This document shows positions 42,962 to 50,075 of a stretch of DNA of 64,000 nucleotides, in pieces (position 1 is the stretch's first letter; every line of letters starts with the position of its first letter). The stretch is from contig NZ_CP014275.1 of the NCBI RefSeq assembly GCF_001578105.1, positions 4,117,001 to 4,181,000 on the forward strand, read 5' to 3'. A program made the translations under genes and the position numbers. Under the pieces are notes generated by a model. The model did no database searches. It had not been told where the DNA came from and was given only the letters and a program-made list of their open reading frames with translations. This DNA comes from Martelella sp. AD-3. Its GTDB lineage: Bacteria > Pseudomonadota > Alphaproteobacteria > Rhizobiales > Rhizobiaceae.

Positions 42962-43956
42962 GCGCGAAGACCGAGACCGGCCACACCCCTCTGCTTCGGG
43001 TCGAGGAACTGAAGGTTCACTTCCCTGCCGGCCGGAAGACGCTGTTCTCGAAGGAGCCGCAACAGGTGGTGAAGGCCGTCGACGGCGTGTCTTTTCATGT
43101 CTGTGAAGGCGAGACGCTGGCAATCGTCGGGGAATCCGGATGCGGCAAGTCGACCACCGGCAACGCCATTCTGGGGCTGGAGCCGGCAACCGAAGGCCGC
43201 ATCTTCTTCCGCGGCCGCGACCTGACGGAGATGAATGCGATGGAGCGGGCCGCCATGTGGCGCAATCTCCAGGTCGTCTTTCAGGATCCGGTGTCGGCCC
43301 TTGATCCCAAGCGCACCATCGCCCAGTCGATTGCCGAACCGCTTGCCATCCACAATGTCCCCGCCCGCGAGCGCAGGGCGCGCGTGGATGAGCTTCTGGA
43401 GCAGGTCGGCCTCAATCCCGGCCAGCGTGACCGCTACCCGAACGAGCTTTCCGGCGGCCAGCGCCAGCGCGTGGTCATTGCAAGGGCGCTGGCGCTGAAG
43501 CCCGACGTGATCATCTGCGACGAGGCGGTCTCCGCCCTCGACGTCTCGATCCAGTCGCAGATCCTGAACCTCCTGATGCGGCTCCAGCGCGAGTTGGGCC
43601 TTGCCTATATCTTCATCTCCCACGACCTCTCGGTCGTCCGCCATATCGCTGACCGGGTGGTGGTGATGTATCTCGGCACGATCGTCGAGGAAGGACCGGC
43701 GGCAACGCTTTTTGCCGACCCGCGTCACCCTTACACGCAGGCGCTCCTGGCCGCCATTCCGTTGCCCGACCCCGTGGCCGAACGCAACAAGGTCGTTCAG
43801 CTTCTGGAAGGCGATCTGCCGAGCCCGCTCGATCCGCCGAAAGGCTGTCCCTTCGTCACGCGCTGCCCCATTGCAGAAAGCCGCTGCGCGGACGACCGCC
43901 CGCCCGCCCGTCACACCGACGCGGGCGCCAGGCGACTTGCCTGCTTCCTGCGCTAG
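42958..43956 (+). CDS. Dipeptide ABC transporter ATP-binding protein (DppF-like)
   Basis: A 332-residue ATPase: Walker A VGESGCGKSTTGNAILGLEP, signature LSGGQRQRVVIARAL, Walker B VIICDEAVSALD (Ala in place of the Pro seen in most relatives), H-loop ISHDLSVVRHI, and the C-terminal cysteine region CPFVTRCPIAESRC. It is the last gene of the peptide operon. A dispersed repeat begins at its stop codon and an IS element follows. Confidence 0.94.
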   Translation: MSAKTETGHTPLLRVEELKVHFPAGRKTLFSKEPQQVVKAVDGVSFHVCEGETLAIVGESGCGKSTTGNAILGLEPATEGRIFFRGRDLTEMNAMERAAMWRNLQVVFQDPVSALDPKRTIAQSIAEPLAIHNVPARERRARVDELLEQVGLNPGQRDRYPNELSGGQRQRVVIARALALKPDVIICDEAVSALDVSIQSQILNLLMRLQRELGLAYIFISHDLSVVRHIADRVVVMYLGTIVEEGPAATLFADPRHPYTQALLAAIPLPDPVAERNKVVQLLEGDLPSPLDPPKGCPFVTRCPIAESRCADDRPPARHTDAGARRLACFLR

Positions 43957-44060
43957 CGCATCGGCCCGAAAATCGGAATCGATTTTCGGAAAGCACGATG
44001 CGTAGATTCAATAGTTTAGAGCGTCCTTTGTGCGTCCGAATGGACGCACGGCGCTCTAGA
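43956..44060 (+). repeat. Dispersed ~100-bp intergenic repeat, copy 2 (interrupted by the IS element)
   Basis: This copy starts right at the DppF stop and aligns with the minus strand of 23150-23251. Internal hairpins are CCGAAAATCGG with CGATTTTCGG, and GCGTCCGAATGGACGC. Its right end (GGCGCTCTAGA) is the target into which the IS481-type element inserted. Confidence 0.8.
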
Positions 44061-45012
44061 TGTGGAGCCTCAAGAGGTTGTCTCGGTTCATGCCGAGTCG
44101 ACTGATCGGTGTTTTTGACTTTATGCCGCCATGCGGACGGTGCCAATTGTACATGTGGTTCCAGTTCGGCAGATGCCGTTTTCGGTGCTCTGAGGATGGA
44201 TAGGCGCGCGCATAGGCCCATTCGCGCAATGCTGTCTGGATGAAGCGCTCGGCCTTGCCGTTTGTCTTTGGCGTGTAAGGTTTGGTACGAATATGTTTCA
44301 GATGGAGCGCCTTGCAGGCTTTCGCGAAATCCCCGGCAATGTAGCACGAGCCATTGTCGGTCATGACCCGCTTCACCGTGATGCCGAGGCTTTGATAATA
44401 GGCGACTGCCGCCTTGAGAAATGCGACGGCGCTTTCAGCCTTCTCGTTGGGCAAGATGTCAGTGAATGCGATCCGGGATGCATCGTCGATACACACATGC
44501 ACATATTCCCAGCCGATGCCGCGTGAATTGCTCTGGCCGGTCCTGTCACCTGTGATGCGGTGGCCGACGCGATTAAAGCGGCCAAGGCGCTTGATGTCGA
44601 GATGGATCAGGCCGCCCGGCTCGTCATATTCGTAACGCACGACCGGTTCGGCTGGAGCAATGTCCTTCATCCGGGACAAACCGACCCGCTTGAGAACGCG
44701 GCTGACGGTGGCCGGTGACACGCCTGTCTCCATGGCGATGTGCCTGCCGGTCAGGCGCTGACGACGAAGGGCGGCAATGCGCTCGCACAAGATGGCATCG
44801 GTCTGCCGGGGACTGTTCCTGGGCCGCGACGACCGGTCAGCCATTGCAGCGCGTCCACCCTTTCTGAAGCGCTCGACCCAACGAGACACGATCTTGTGGG
44901 AAACGGCATAGACTAAAGCCGCCTGCGCTTTCGTGAGCGCGCCAGACAGAACGGCAACAGCCATCTCCTCTCGACGCAGCGGGGTCAGTCGGGCATTCTT
45001 GTGAATGTTCAT
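44056..45012 (-). CDS. IS481-family transposase
   Basis: A 318-residue transposase starting at MNIHKNARLTPLRREEM. An N-terminal helix-turn-helix (AQAALVYAVSHKIVSRWVER, then MAIETGVSPATV-type region around 75-90) precedes a DDE catalytic core: Asp in LIHLDIKRLG, Asp in VMTDNGSCY and Glu in KTNGKAERFIQ. The C-terminus HMYNWHRPHGG is typical of the rve family. The last Ile codon is split by the element end and the TAG stop lies in the flanking TCTAGA target copy, so the insertion site supplies the stop. An upstream frame extension to 45096 was not used because it begins outside the element end. Confidence 0.93.
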   Translation of the reverse strand: MNIHKNARLTPLRREEMAVAVLSGALTKAQAALVYAVSHKIVSRWVERFRKGGRAAMADRSSRPRNSPRQTDAILCERIAALRRQRLTGRHIAMETGVSPATVSRVLKRVGLSRMKDIAPAEPVVRYEYDEPGGLIHLDIKRLGRFNRVGHRITGDRTGQSNSRGIGWEYVHVCIDDASRIAFTDILPNEKAESAVAFLKAAVAYYQSLGITVKRVMTDNGSCYIAGDFAKACKALHLKHIRTKPYTPKTNGKAERFIQTALREWAYARAYPSSEHRKRHLPNWNHMYNWHRPHGGIKSKTPISRLGMNRDNLLRLHI

Positions 45013-45095
45013 TCGGAGCCTCCGGTGAGTGCTGAAGCGTGGTAACTCCAGTCTCCTCGGTACGCTCCGAATGGACAACCTCCTGAAAGCCCACA
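44061..45095 (-). mobile_element. IS481-family insertion sequence
   Basis: A 1,035-bp element with related inverted ends. The left end TGTGGAGCCTCAAGAGGTTG and the right end (minus strand) TGTGGGCTTTCAGGAGGTTG agree at 18 of 24 positions, extended by GTC. It is flanked by a direct repeat of TCTAGA (44055-44060 and 45096-45101), the size and sequence (NCTAGN) known for IS481-type target duplications. One transposase gene fills it. The intact ends and perfect duplication indicate a fairly recent insertion. Confidence 0.92.
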
Positions 45096-45101
45096 TCTAG
45101 A
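45096..45101 (+). repeat. Target site duplication (right copy) of the IS element
   Basis: TCTAGA directly abuts the right IS end and matches the left copy at 44055-44060 exactly. Confidence 0.85.
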
Positions 45102-45168
45102 TCGCTTCCGCTTCTCTCTGAATCGCGCAGGCGTTCTATCTCTTTGTTTTTACGCATTTGCGGATGGA

Positions 45169-45190
45169 AAACCGGTATCCACCTTTCCTG
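45169..45190 (+). repeat. Copy 2 of the AAAACCGG-N-CCAC intergenic motif
   Basis: AAAACCGGTATCCACCTTTCC lies in the spacer between the IS element and tRNA-Thr. The same spacer also has a direct repeat of TTCCTGCAACCAC (about 45186 and 45214). The left part of this spacer probably continues the repeat cluster that the IS element split. I see no gene in 45102-45317. Confidence 0.5.
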
Positions 45191-45317
45191 CAACCACTTT
45201 GGCGCTTCGTCCTTCCTGCAACCACATGGATGCGCAAGGAACGCCGCGGAATTCAGGTCCCAGGGCGAGGCGCCGAAAGCGGCAGCGAAACTTTGATGCA
45301 AAGATACGAACTTATGG

Positions 45318-45393
45318 TGGTGCCGCTTACGTGACTCGAACACGTGACCCCATCATTACGAATGATGTGCTCTACCAACTGAGCTAAAGCGGC
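45318..45393 (-). tRNA. tRNA-Thr (anticodon CGT)
   Basis: The minus strand folds into a full cloverleaf of 76 nt: acceptor GCCGCTT / AAGCGGC, D arm GCTC-AGTTGGTA-GAGC, anticodon arm CATCA-TTCGTAA-TGATG, variable GGGTC, T arm ACGTG-TTCGAGT-CACGT, and an encoded ACCA end. The loop places CGT at positions 34-36, which reads the threonine codon ACG. Confidence 0.97.
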
Positions 45394-45506
45394 CCGAACG
45401 CGGCTGGCGCGTTGCGATGCATGGGGCTGTTACAGGCTCTTGGCGGTTTTTTCAAGCGTCTTTGCCTGCAGCGCGGCAAAAAAAGATACAGGACGGGCGG
45501 TCTTCG

Positions 45507-46103
45507 TCAGACGGGGCCGCGCAGAAGGGCAAGGGTCTCGGCGCGCTGTGCGGGATCGGTCTTGAAGACGCCGCGCGAAACCAGCGTGACGGTATTGGCG
45601 CCATGAGCCTTGATGCCGCGCATCTCCATGCACATGTGGCGCGCCTCTGCCAGCACCATGACGCCCTTCGGCCTGAGGACGGTTTCGATCGCGTCGGCGA
45701 TCTGGTCGGTCAACCGCTCCTGAAGCTGCGGCCGGCGGGCAAGCGTTTCGACCACGCGGGCGAGCTTGGAAAGGCCGGTCAGTCGTCCGCCATCCGGCAG
45801 ATAGGCGATATGCGCCCTTCCGAAGAACGGCAGGAGGTGATGCTCGCACATGGTGTGAAAGGCGATCTCCCTGACGATGACGATCTCGTTGTGTCCGTCT
45901 TCGGTGAAGACCGTCTTCAGGTGTTCCGAAGCATCTTCATGGAGGCCGGAAAAGACGTCCATGTACATTTTCGCCACCCGCGAGGGCGTGTCTCTGAGGC
46001 CCTCGCGCGCCGGATCCTCGCCGAGCGCCGCCAGAATCTCGCTCACGGCCTTCATGATCGTCTCGCGCCGCTGATCATCGATATGTCTCGGAATGTCGTT
46101 CAC
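45507..46103 (-). CDS. folE: GTP cyclohydrolase I
   Basis: FolE converts GTP to 7,8-dihydroneopterin triphosphate, the first step of tetrahydrofolate synthesis. The 198-residue protein has the family motifs [36 protein letters not shown] (zinc-binding Cys and catalytic His) and [20 protein letters not shown], then [15 protein letters not shown] with the second zinc Cys. Length matches FolE type IA. The gene runs towards tRNA-Thr on the same strand and has its own spacer upstream holding a repeat. Confidence 0.97.
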   Translation of the reverse strand: MNDIPRHIDDQRRETIMKAVSEILAALGEDPAREGLRDTPSRVAKMYMDVFSGLHEDASEHLKTVFTEDGHNEIVIVREIAFHTMCEHHLLPFFGRAHIAYLPDGGRLTGLSKLARVVETLARRPQLQERLTDQIADAIETVLRPKGVMVLAEARHMCMEMRGIKAHGANTVTLVSRGVFKTDPAQRAETLALLRGPV

Positions 46104-46156
46104 GCTTCACCCTTTGCTTGCCGAACACGCTTGTCTTTTGTTTTCCCGCGCGTCCG

Positions 46157-46185
46157 GACGGAAAACCGGTCTCCACTTTTCCCGG
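46157..46185 (+). repeat. Copy 3 of the AAAACCGG-N-CCAC intergenic motif
   Basis: GACGGAAAACCGGTCTCCAC followed by TTTTCCCGG lies 54 bp upstream of folE. It closely matches the copies near 17027 and 45169 and fits a short dispersed repeat of Rhizobiales. Confidence 0.55.
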
Positions 46186-46215
46186 ACCCGCTTTAGACCC
46201 TGGCGGATGTCAAGT

Positions 46216-47103
46216 TCAAGACCTTTCCGGCAGGGCGCTCCTCTGGCTCCCGGCAGACAGCACGCAGGCGGCCACGATCAGCGCGCCGCCGGCGAGGGTG
46301 GGCCATGTGGGGATTTCGTCGAAGAAGACAAAACCGTAGAACCCCGCCCAGACAAGCGAGGAGTAATCGACCACCGCATAAAGCGAGGCCGGCATGCGGT
46401 TCAGCCCGGCGACCAGGAAGATGAAGCCGAGCGCGCCGCAAAGCCCGATCAGGGCGATCTGCCAGGAAAGCGCCGGATCGGGCGCCTGCCACAGCAAGAG
46501 CGCCATCGGCGCCGAGAAAAGCGCGGCAAAGGCTGTCTGCATCATGCTCAGCGTGATCGGATGGTCATTGGCCGACGAGCGCTTCATCGCGATCGCGGTG
46601 AATGCATAGGCGAGCGGCGCGGCAAGCCCGGCTGCGATGGCGGCAAGCGAGACCGGCGGTCCGGCAAGCCCCGAGCCCCTCGCCGCAACGATGAGCCCCG
46701 ATCCCGACACCGCCAGCAGAAGCGCCAGATAGGTCGCCCGCCCTGGCCGCTCGCCGAAGACCAGCGCGCCAAGCAGAGCCATGTAGATCGGCGCGGTCAT
46801 GGCCAGCGCGAGCGCCATGACCAGCGGCATGCCGGCAATGCCGTAGAAGAACAGGCTGGCGGTGGCGGCCGCCAGAAACCCCTTGAGCGCGTGGTCGCCG
46901 ATGAAACCGGGTTTGGGGCGGCGACGCACGAAAACGGCAACGAACAGGCCAAGAAACAGCGCCGAGACCGTGTAGCGCAGGAACGTGACCTGAAAGCTCG
47001 ACATCTCCGCCCCGAGGCTTTTCGCCAGCGCATCGACGCCCGACAGCGTCGCGACCGCCGCCACGGCAAAGCCGATGCCCGAAGTGCGGGTCAGTGACGC
47101 CAT
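46216..47103 (-). CDS. EamA-family (DMT superfamily) transporter
   Basis: A 295-residue membrane protein with ten predicted segments arranged as two EamA repeats, the second beginning near residue 150 after a charged loop. Motifs include SFQVTFLRYTVSALFL and MALLGALVFGERPGRATYL in repeat 1 and SSLVWAGFYGFVFFDEIPTW in repeat 2. Such proteins export amino acids, nucleosides or related metabolites; nothing here fixes the substrate. It is upstream of folE on the same strand but separated by 112 bp. Confidence 0.88.
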   Translation of the reverse strand: MASLTRTSGIGFAVAAVATLSGVDALAKSLGAEMSSFQVTFLRYTVSALFLGLFVAVFVRRRPKPGFIGDHALKGFLAAATASLFFYGIAGMPLVMALALAMTAPIYMALLGALVFGERPGRATYLALLLAVSGSGLIVAARGSGLAGPPVSLAAIAAGLAAPLAYAFTAIAMKRSSANDHPITLSMMQTAFAALFSAPMALLLWQAPDPALSWQIALIGLCGALGFIFLVAGLNRMPASLYAVVDYSSLVWAGFYGFVFFDEIPTWPTLAGGALIVAACVLSAGSQRSALPERS

Positions 47104-47290
47104 GCTCTCCCCCTTCCCGGCGCGCCCGGGGTGCTCCGGGCAGCGCGCTCAATCACCGGCGATAGACCCGGTCCCTCGGGCGGTCAAGCCATCGAAGGCG
47201 CAGAACGGTTCGCCTTCTGAAAATGCCTCCAGGCCTTTTCCGGCGATCGCAAATGACCTATGGAAGGACAAAACCAAGGGAGCCGCCGCC

Positions 47291-47686
47291 ATGGCCAAGA
47301 TGATCCATTCGATGATCCGCGTGCTGGATGAGACCCGGTCGATCGATTTCTACCACCGGCTGTTCGGCCTTGAGGTGGTGGACCGTTTCCCGTTTGACGG
47401 CTTCACGCTCATCTATCTCGCCAATGCCGAGACCGGTTTCGAACTGGAACTGACGGTCAATGCAGGCCAGAGCGAGGCCTATGATCTCGGCAATGGCTAT
47501 GGCCATCTCGCCGTCAGCGTGGCAGACATCGAGGCCGAACATCGGCGTCTGACCGAACTCGGCATTCCCGTCGGCAGCCTGGTCGCCATGAAGCGCGAGG
47601 GCGCGCCCTTTGCCCGCTTCTTCTTCGTGACGGACCCCGACGGCTACAAGATCGAGGTGCTCGAACGCGGCGGCCGCTTTCAGTAG
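47291..47686 (+). CDS. gloA: VOC-family protein, glyoxalase I-like
   Basis: A 131-residue protein. The metal-binding set expected for glyoxalase I is present: His6 (MAKMIHSMIRV), Glu near 54 (FELELTVN), His near 70 (GYGHLAVSV) and Glu near 123 (YKIEVLERG). DFYHRLFGLEVVDR is the usual start of the first beta-alpha-beta module. It would convert the methylglyoxal-glutathione hemithioacetal to lactoylglutathione. The start ATG was taken where homology begins, after GGGAGCCGCC. Its 3' end overlaps the convergent ATPase gene by 7 nt. Confidence 0.85.
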   Translation: MAKMIHSMIRVLDETRSIDFYHRLFGLEVVDRFPFDGFTLIYLANAETGFELELTVNAGQSEAYDLGNGYGHLAVSVADIEAEHRRLTELGIPVGSLVAMKREGAPFARFFFVTDPDGYKIEVLERGGRFQ

Positions 47687-48213
47687 GCGCCGATCTGTTG
47701 CAGAATGAAGCGCGTGCGGGTCTCGATATCGGCCTTGGGCAGGAGCACCGGGCGGTAACCGAGTTTCGGGTAGAAATCCAGCAATCGCTCATATTCGGCG
47801 ATTCCCTCCTCCAGCCCGTGGCGGCGTTCGGCGTCGTTGACATAGATTTCCGGCCATGGCGGGACCATGAAAACGGTCTCGTTGTAGCGAAGCTTCCTGA
47901 CGATATCGGGGATAGCGACTGTTCCGGTCGCATGGCCGAGGCCCGCCACGGCATCAACCAAGCCGCGATCGAAGAAAACGGGCCCGGCTGTATCGTGCAT
48001 TGCCCGGTGGTCGGCGGCGGCCATTGCGACCGCCCTTCGGGCAAAGGCTGCCATGTCCACCCATGGCAGCGCCTTGCCCTCGCCGGCCTGTTCCTCCGCC
48101 ACAATCCGGCGGCCGGGCTCGGGAACCACGGAAAAGCCCAGGGCGGCAAGCGCCTCGATCAGGCTCGACTTGCCGCCGCCCGAACAGCCGGAAATGGCGA
48201 AGAACCGTTCCAT
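47680..48213 (-). CDS. AAA/P-loop ATPase of unknown role
   Basis: A 177-residue protein with a Walker A GCSGGGKSSLIEAL at residues 9-22 and PVFFDRGLVDAV as a probable Walker B-like site; the rest (FSVVPEPGRRIVAEEQ, ETVFMVPPWPEIYVNDAERR) fits the AAA_28 group of small nucleotide kinase-like proteins. A kinase of a small metabolite is one possibility. A secreted small protein gene sits 6 nt upstream on the same strand, which may be chance. Confidence 0.8.
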   Translation of the reverse strand: MERFFAISGCSGGGKSSLIEALAALGFSVVPEPGRRIVAEEQAGEGKALPWVDMAAFARRAVAMAAADHRAMHDTAGPVFFDRGLVDAVAGLGHATGTVAIPDIVRKLRYNETVFMVPPWPEIYVNDAERRHGLEEGIAEYERLLDFYPKLGYRPVLLPKADIETRTRFILQQIGAY

Positions 48214-48219
48214 TGGCGT

Positions 48220-48582
48220 TCAGGATGCGGTTTCGCAGGCAATGCCCGGATCGTTCTCGCCGTTCATCACGTTATAGAGCGTCGCCCCGTCACCCTTCGT
48301 CCACCAGACATAGGGACCGGCCGCATAGCGCGCGCCGGAAGCGGAAATCACCTGGGCGGCGATGGTCAGGTGATCCGGCCACTCGAGCCGCGCCAGCGAA
48401 ACCTCGCCGCTCGTCACGTAACGCGCCTTCAGCGTGAAGCCGCCGCAATCGTACACGGCCTCGGTGTCGATCGCGTCCGGACCGCCCGGCACCTTGATCG
48501 ACAGCGCGCTCTGCGCCTGCGCCGCGCCGGCCATAAGCCCGGCAAACATGACGGACATCAATACTTTTCTTTTCCTCGACAT
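48220..48582 (-). CDS. Small secreted protein of unknown function
   Basis: A 120-residue protein starting MSRKRKVLMSVMFAGLMAGAA, a signal peptide with cleavage near AQA-QS (residue 25). Two cysteines (VYDCGGFTL and GIACETAS) could form a disulfide. GARYAAGPYVWWTKGDGATLY resembles the MliC (lysozyme inhibitor) fold region, which often has a C-x-x-G start and a WWTKGDxA motif, so a membrane-bound lysozyme inhibitor-like function is the best guess. There is no lipobox cysteine. It precedes the ATPase gene by 6 nt. Confidence 0.72.
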   Translation of the reverse strand: MSRKRKVLMSVMFAGLMAGAAQAQSALSIKVPGGPDAIDTEAVYDCGGFTLKARYVTSGEVSLARLEWPDHLTIAAQVISASGARYAAGPYVWWTKGDGATLYNVMNGENDPGIACETAS

Positions 48583-48981
48583 GAACCTTCCCTATCATTG
48601 GTTTGATTTGAAGCGCCCAACCGGCTGGGGGTGCCGTTTGGGATAGCCGCGGCAGACTAATATGCCAGATTGATCTTGCTCAAGGCCGCGCTAAAAACTT
48701 AGCCTTAAGTCGTAGGCGTCTTGCGGCGGCATCCGGGCAGAAGCGGGTTCACGATAACCGTCAGCTTTGCCGAAGTCCACCCGGCCGGCTTGCGCATGAC
48801 GGAAACCGGAAGAGACCGATATGGCAGAAGAAGCGGACCAAAGCCTTGCCCTCCCAAAGGCCTCAGTCTGCCCGGCACGCCGTGCGGACGCGGGAACGCG
48901 CGGGTTCGCAATGAACACTCTTCAGCCCTTCTCAGCACGAACCTCCCGAGCATAACCCGATCACCCAAGGAGTATTCCACG
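48583..48981. other. Divergent regulatory region upstream of the phosphotransacetylase gene
   Basis: About 400 bp between a minus-strand and a plus-strand gene. It contains an FNR/FixK-like palindrome (annotated separately) and a Shine-Dalgarno AAGGAG at 48967-48972. An open frame runs in phase upstream of the chosen start but its sequence is not protein-like. Confidence 0.5.
48670..48683 (+). promoter_or_regulatory. FNR/FixK-like box
   Basis: TTGATCTTGCTCAA fits the FixK consensus TTGA-N6-TCAA exactly and the FNR consensus TTGAT-N4-ATCAA with one mismatch. It lies about 300 bp upstream of the phosphotransacetylase start and 88 bp upstream of the secreted-protein start on the other strand. 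Either gene could be the target; oxygen control of acetate metabolism would be a normal use. Confidence 0.5.
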
Positions 48982-49935
48982 ATGGCCGACAAATTCGACG
49001 TCGCAGGCTTCAACAAGAATTTCATCGAGCGCGCCGCGCAGAAGCCGGCGATCGCGACCGCCGTTGTGCACCCCTGCAGCCGCGACGCGCTCTTGGGCGC
49101 CGTCGAGGCCGCGCATGAAAACCTGATCGAGCCGATTCTCGTCGGCCCGGAAAGCAAGATCAAGGCCATCGCCGATGAGAACGAGATCGACATTTCCGGC
49201 TACAGGATGATCGACACGCCGCACAGCCATGCCTCCGCCGCGCAGGCCGTCGCCCTTGCCAGCAAGGGCGAGGCCGAGGCCCTGATGAAAGGCAGCCTGC
49301 ACACGGATGAATACATGGGCGCCGTCATCAAGAAGGATGCCGGGCTGCGGACCGGCCGGCGCATATCCCACGTCTTCGCCATGGTTGATCCGGAATATCC
49401 CAAGCCCTTCTTCATCACCGACGCGGCGATGAACATCAAGCCGGACCTCGCCGCCAAGGTCGACATCGCCCAGAACGCCATCGATCTGATGATCGCGATC
49501 TCCGATGTCGAGATCACGCCGAAGGTCGCCGTGCTTTCGGCCGTTGAAACCGTCAATCCCGCGATCCAGTCGACCATAGACGCCGCCTGCCTGTCGAAGA
49601 TGGCCGATCGCGGACAGATCACCAATGCCATCGTTGACGGACCGCTAGCCTTCGACAATGCGATCAGCCTCGAGGCCGCCAAGATCAAGGGCATTTCCTC
49701 CGTCGTCTCCGGCGATGCCGATATCCTGCTGACGCCTGATCTGGAATCGGGAAACATGCTGGCCAAGCAGCTGGTGCTTCTCGGCGGCGCGACCTCCTCG
49801 GGCATCATCCTCGGCGCCCGCATCCCGATCATCCTGACGAGCCGCGCCGACGGCGCGCAGGCCCGGATCGGCTCCTGCGCCATCGCGGCCCTGATGGCGG
49901 ATGCCCGCCGCAACGGCCGGTTCCCGGCGCTCTGA
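48982..49935 (+). CDS. pta: Phosphate acetyltransferase family protein
   Basis: A 317-residue phosphotransacetylase of the short class (PF01515). It has LIEPILVGPESKIKAIAD, HSHASAAQAVALASKGEAEA, MKGSLHTDEYMGAVIKKDAG, and GATSSGIILGARIPIILTSR near the C-terminus, the family's acetyl-CoA and phosphate contacts. It would interconvert acetyl-CoA and acetyl phosphate (or act on butyryl/propionyl groups, as in Ptb relatives). No acetate kinase follows: a strong terminator closes the gene. AAGGAG lies 9 nt before the start. Confidence 0.88.
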   Translation: MADKFDVAGFNKNFIERAAQKPAIATAVVHPCSRDALLGAVEAAHENLIEPILVGPESKIKAIADENEIDISGYRMIDTPHSHASAAQAVALASKGEAEALMKGSLHTDEYMGAVIKKDAGLRTGRRISHVFAMVDPEYPKPFFITDAAMNIKPDLAAKVDIAQNAIDLMIAISDVEITPKVAVLSAVETVNPAIQSTIDAACLSKMADRGQITNAIVDGPLAFDNAISLEAAKIKGISSVVSGDADILLTPDLESGNMLAKQLVLLGGATSSGIILGARIPIILTSRADGAQARIGSCAIAALMADARRNGRFPAL

Positions 49936-49960
49936 GCAGCGACGAACCGACGACCCCCAA

Positions 49961-49991
49961 GCCGCCGCGGCGAAAGCCGCGGCGGCTTTTT
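49961..49991 (+). terminator. Rho-independent terminator after pta
   Basis: GCCGCCGCGGC pairs perfectly with GCCGCGGCGGC around a GAAA tetraloop and is followed by TTTTT, 25 nt after the stop codon. Confidence 0.95.
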
Positions 49992-50075
49992 CATGTCCGC
50001 GTCTTGCCATGACGCCCCAAAGGCGTATAACCGCCGCCCTTCGCAAGACATTCCCTCAGATCAAAGGACGGCGTC

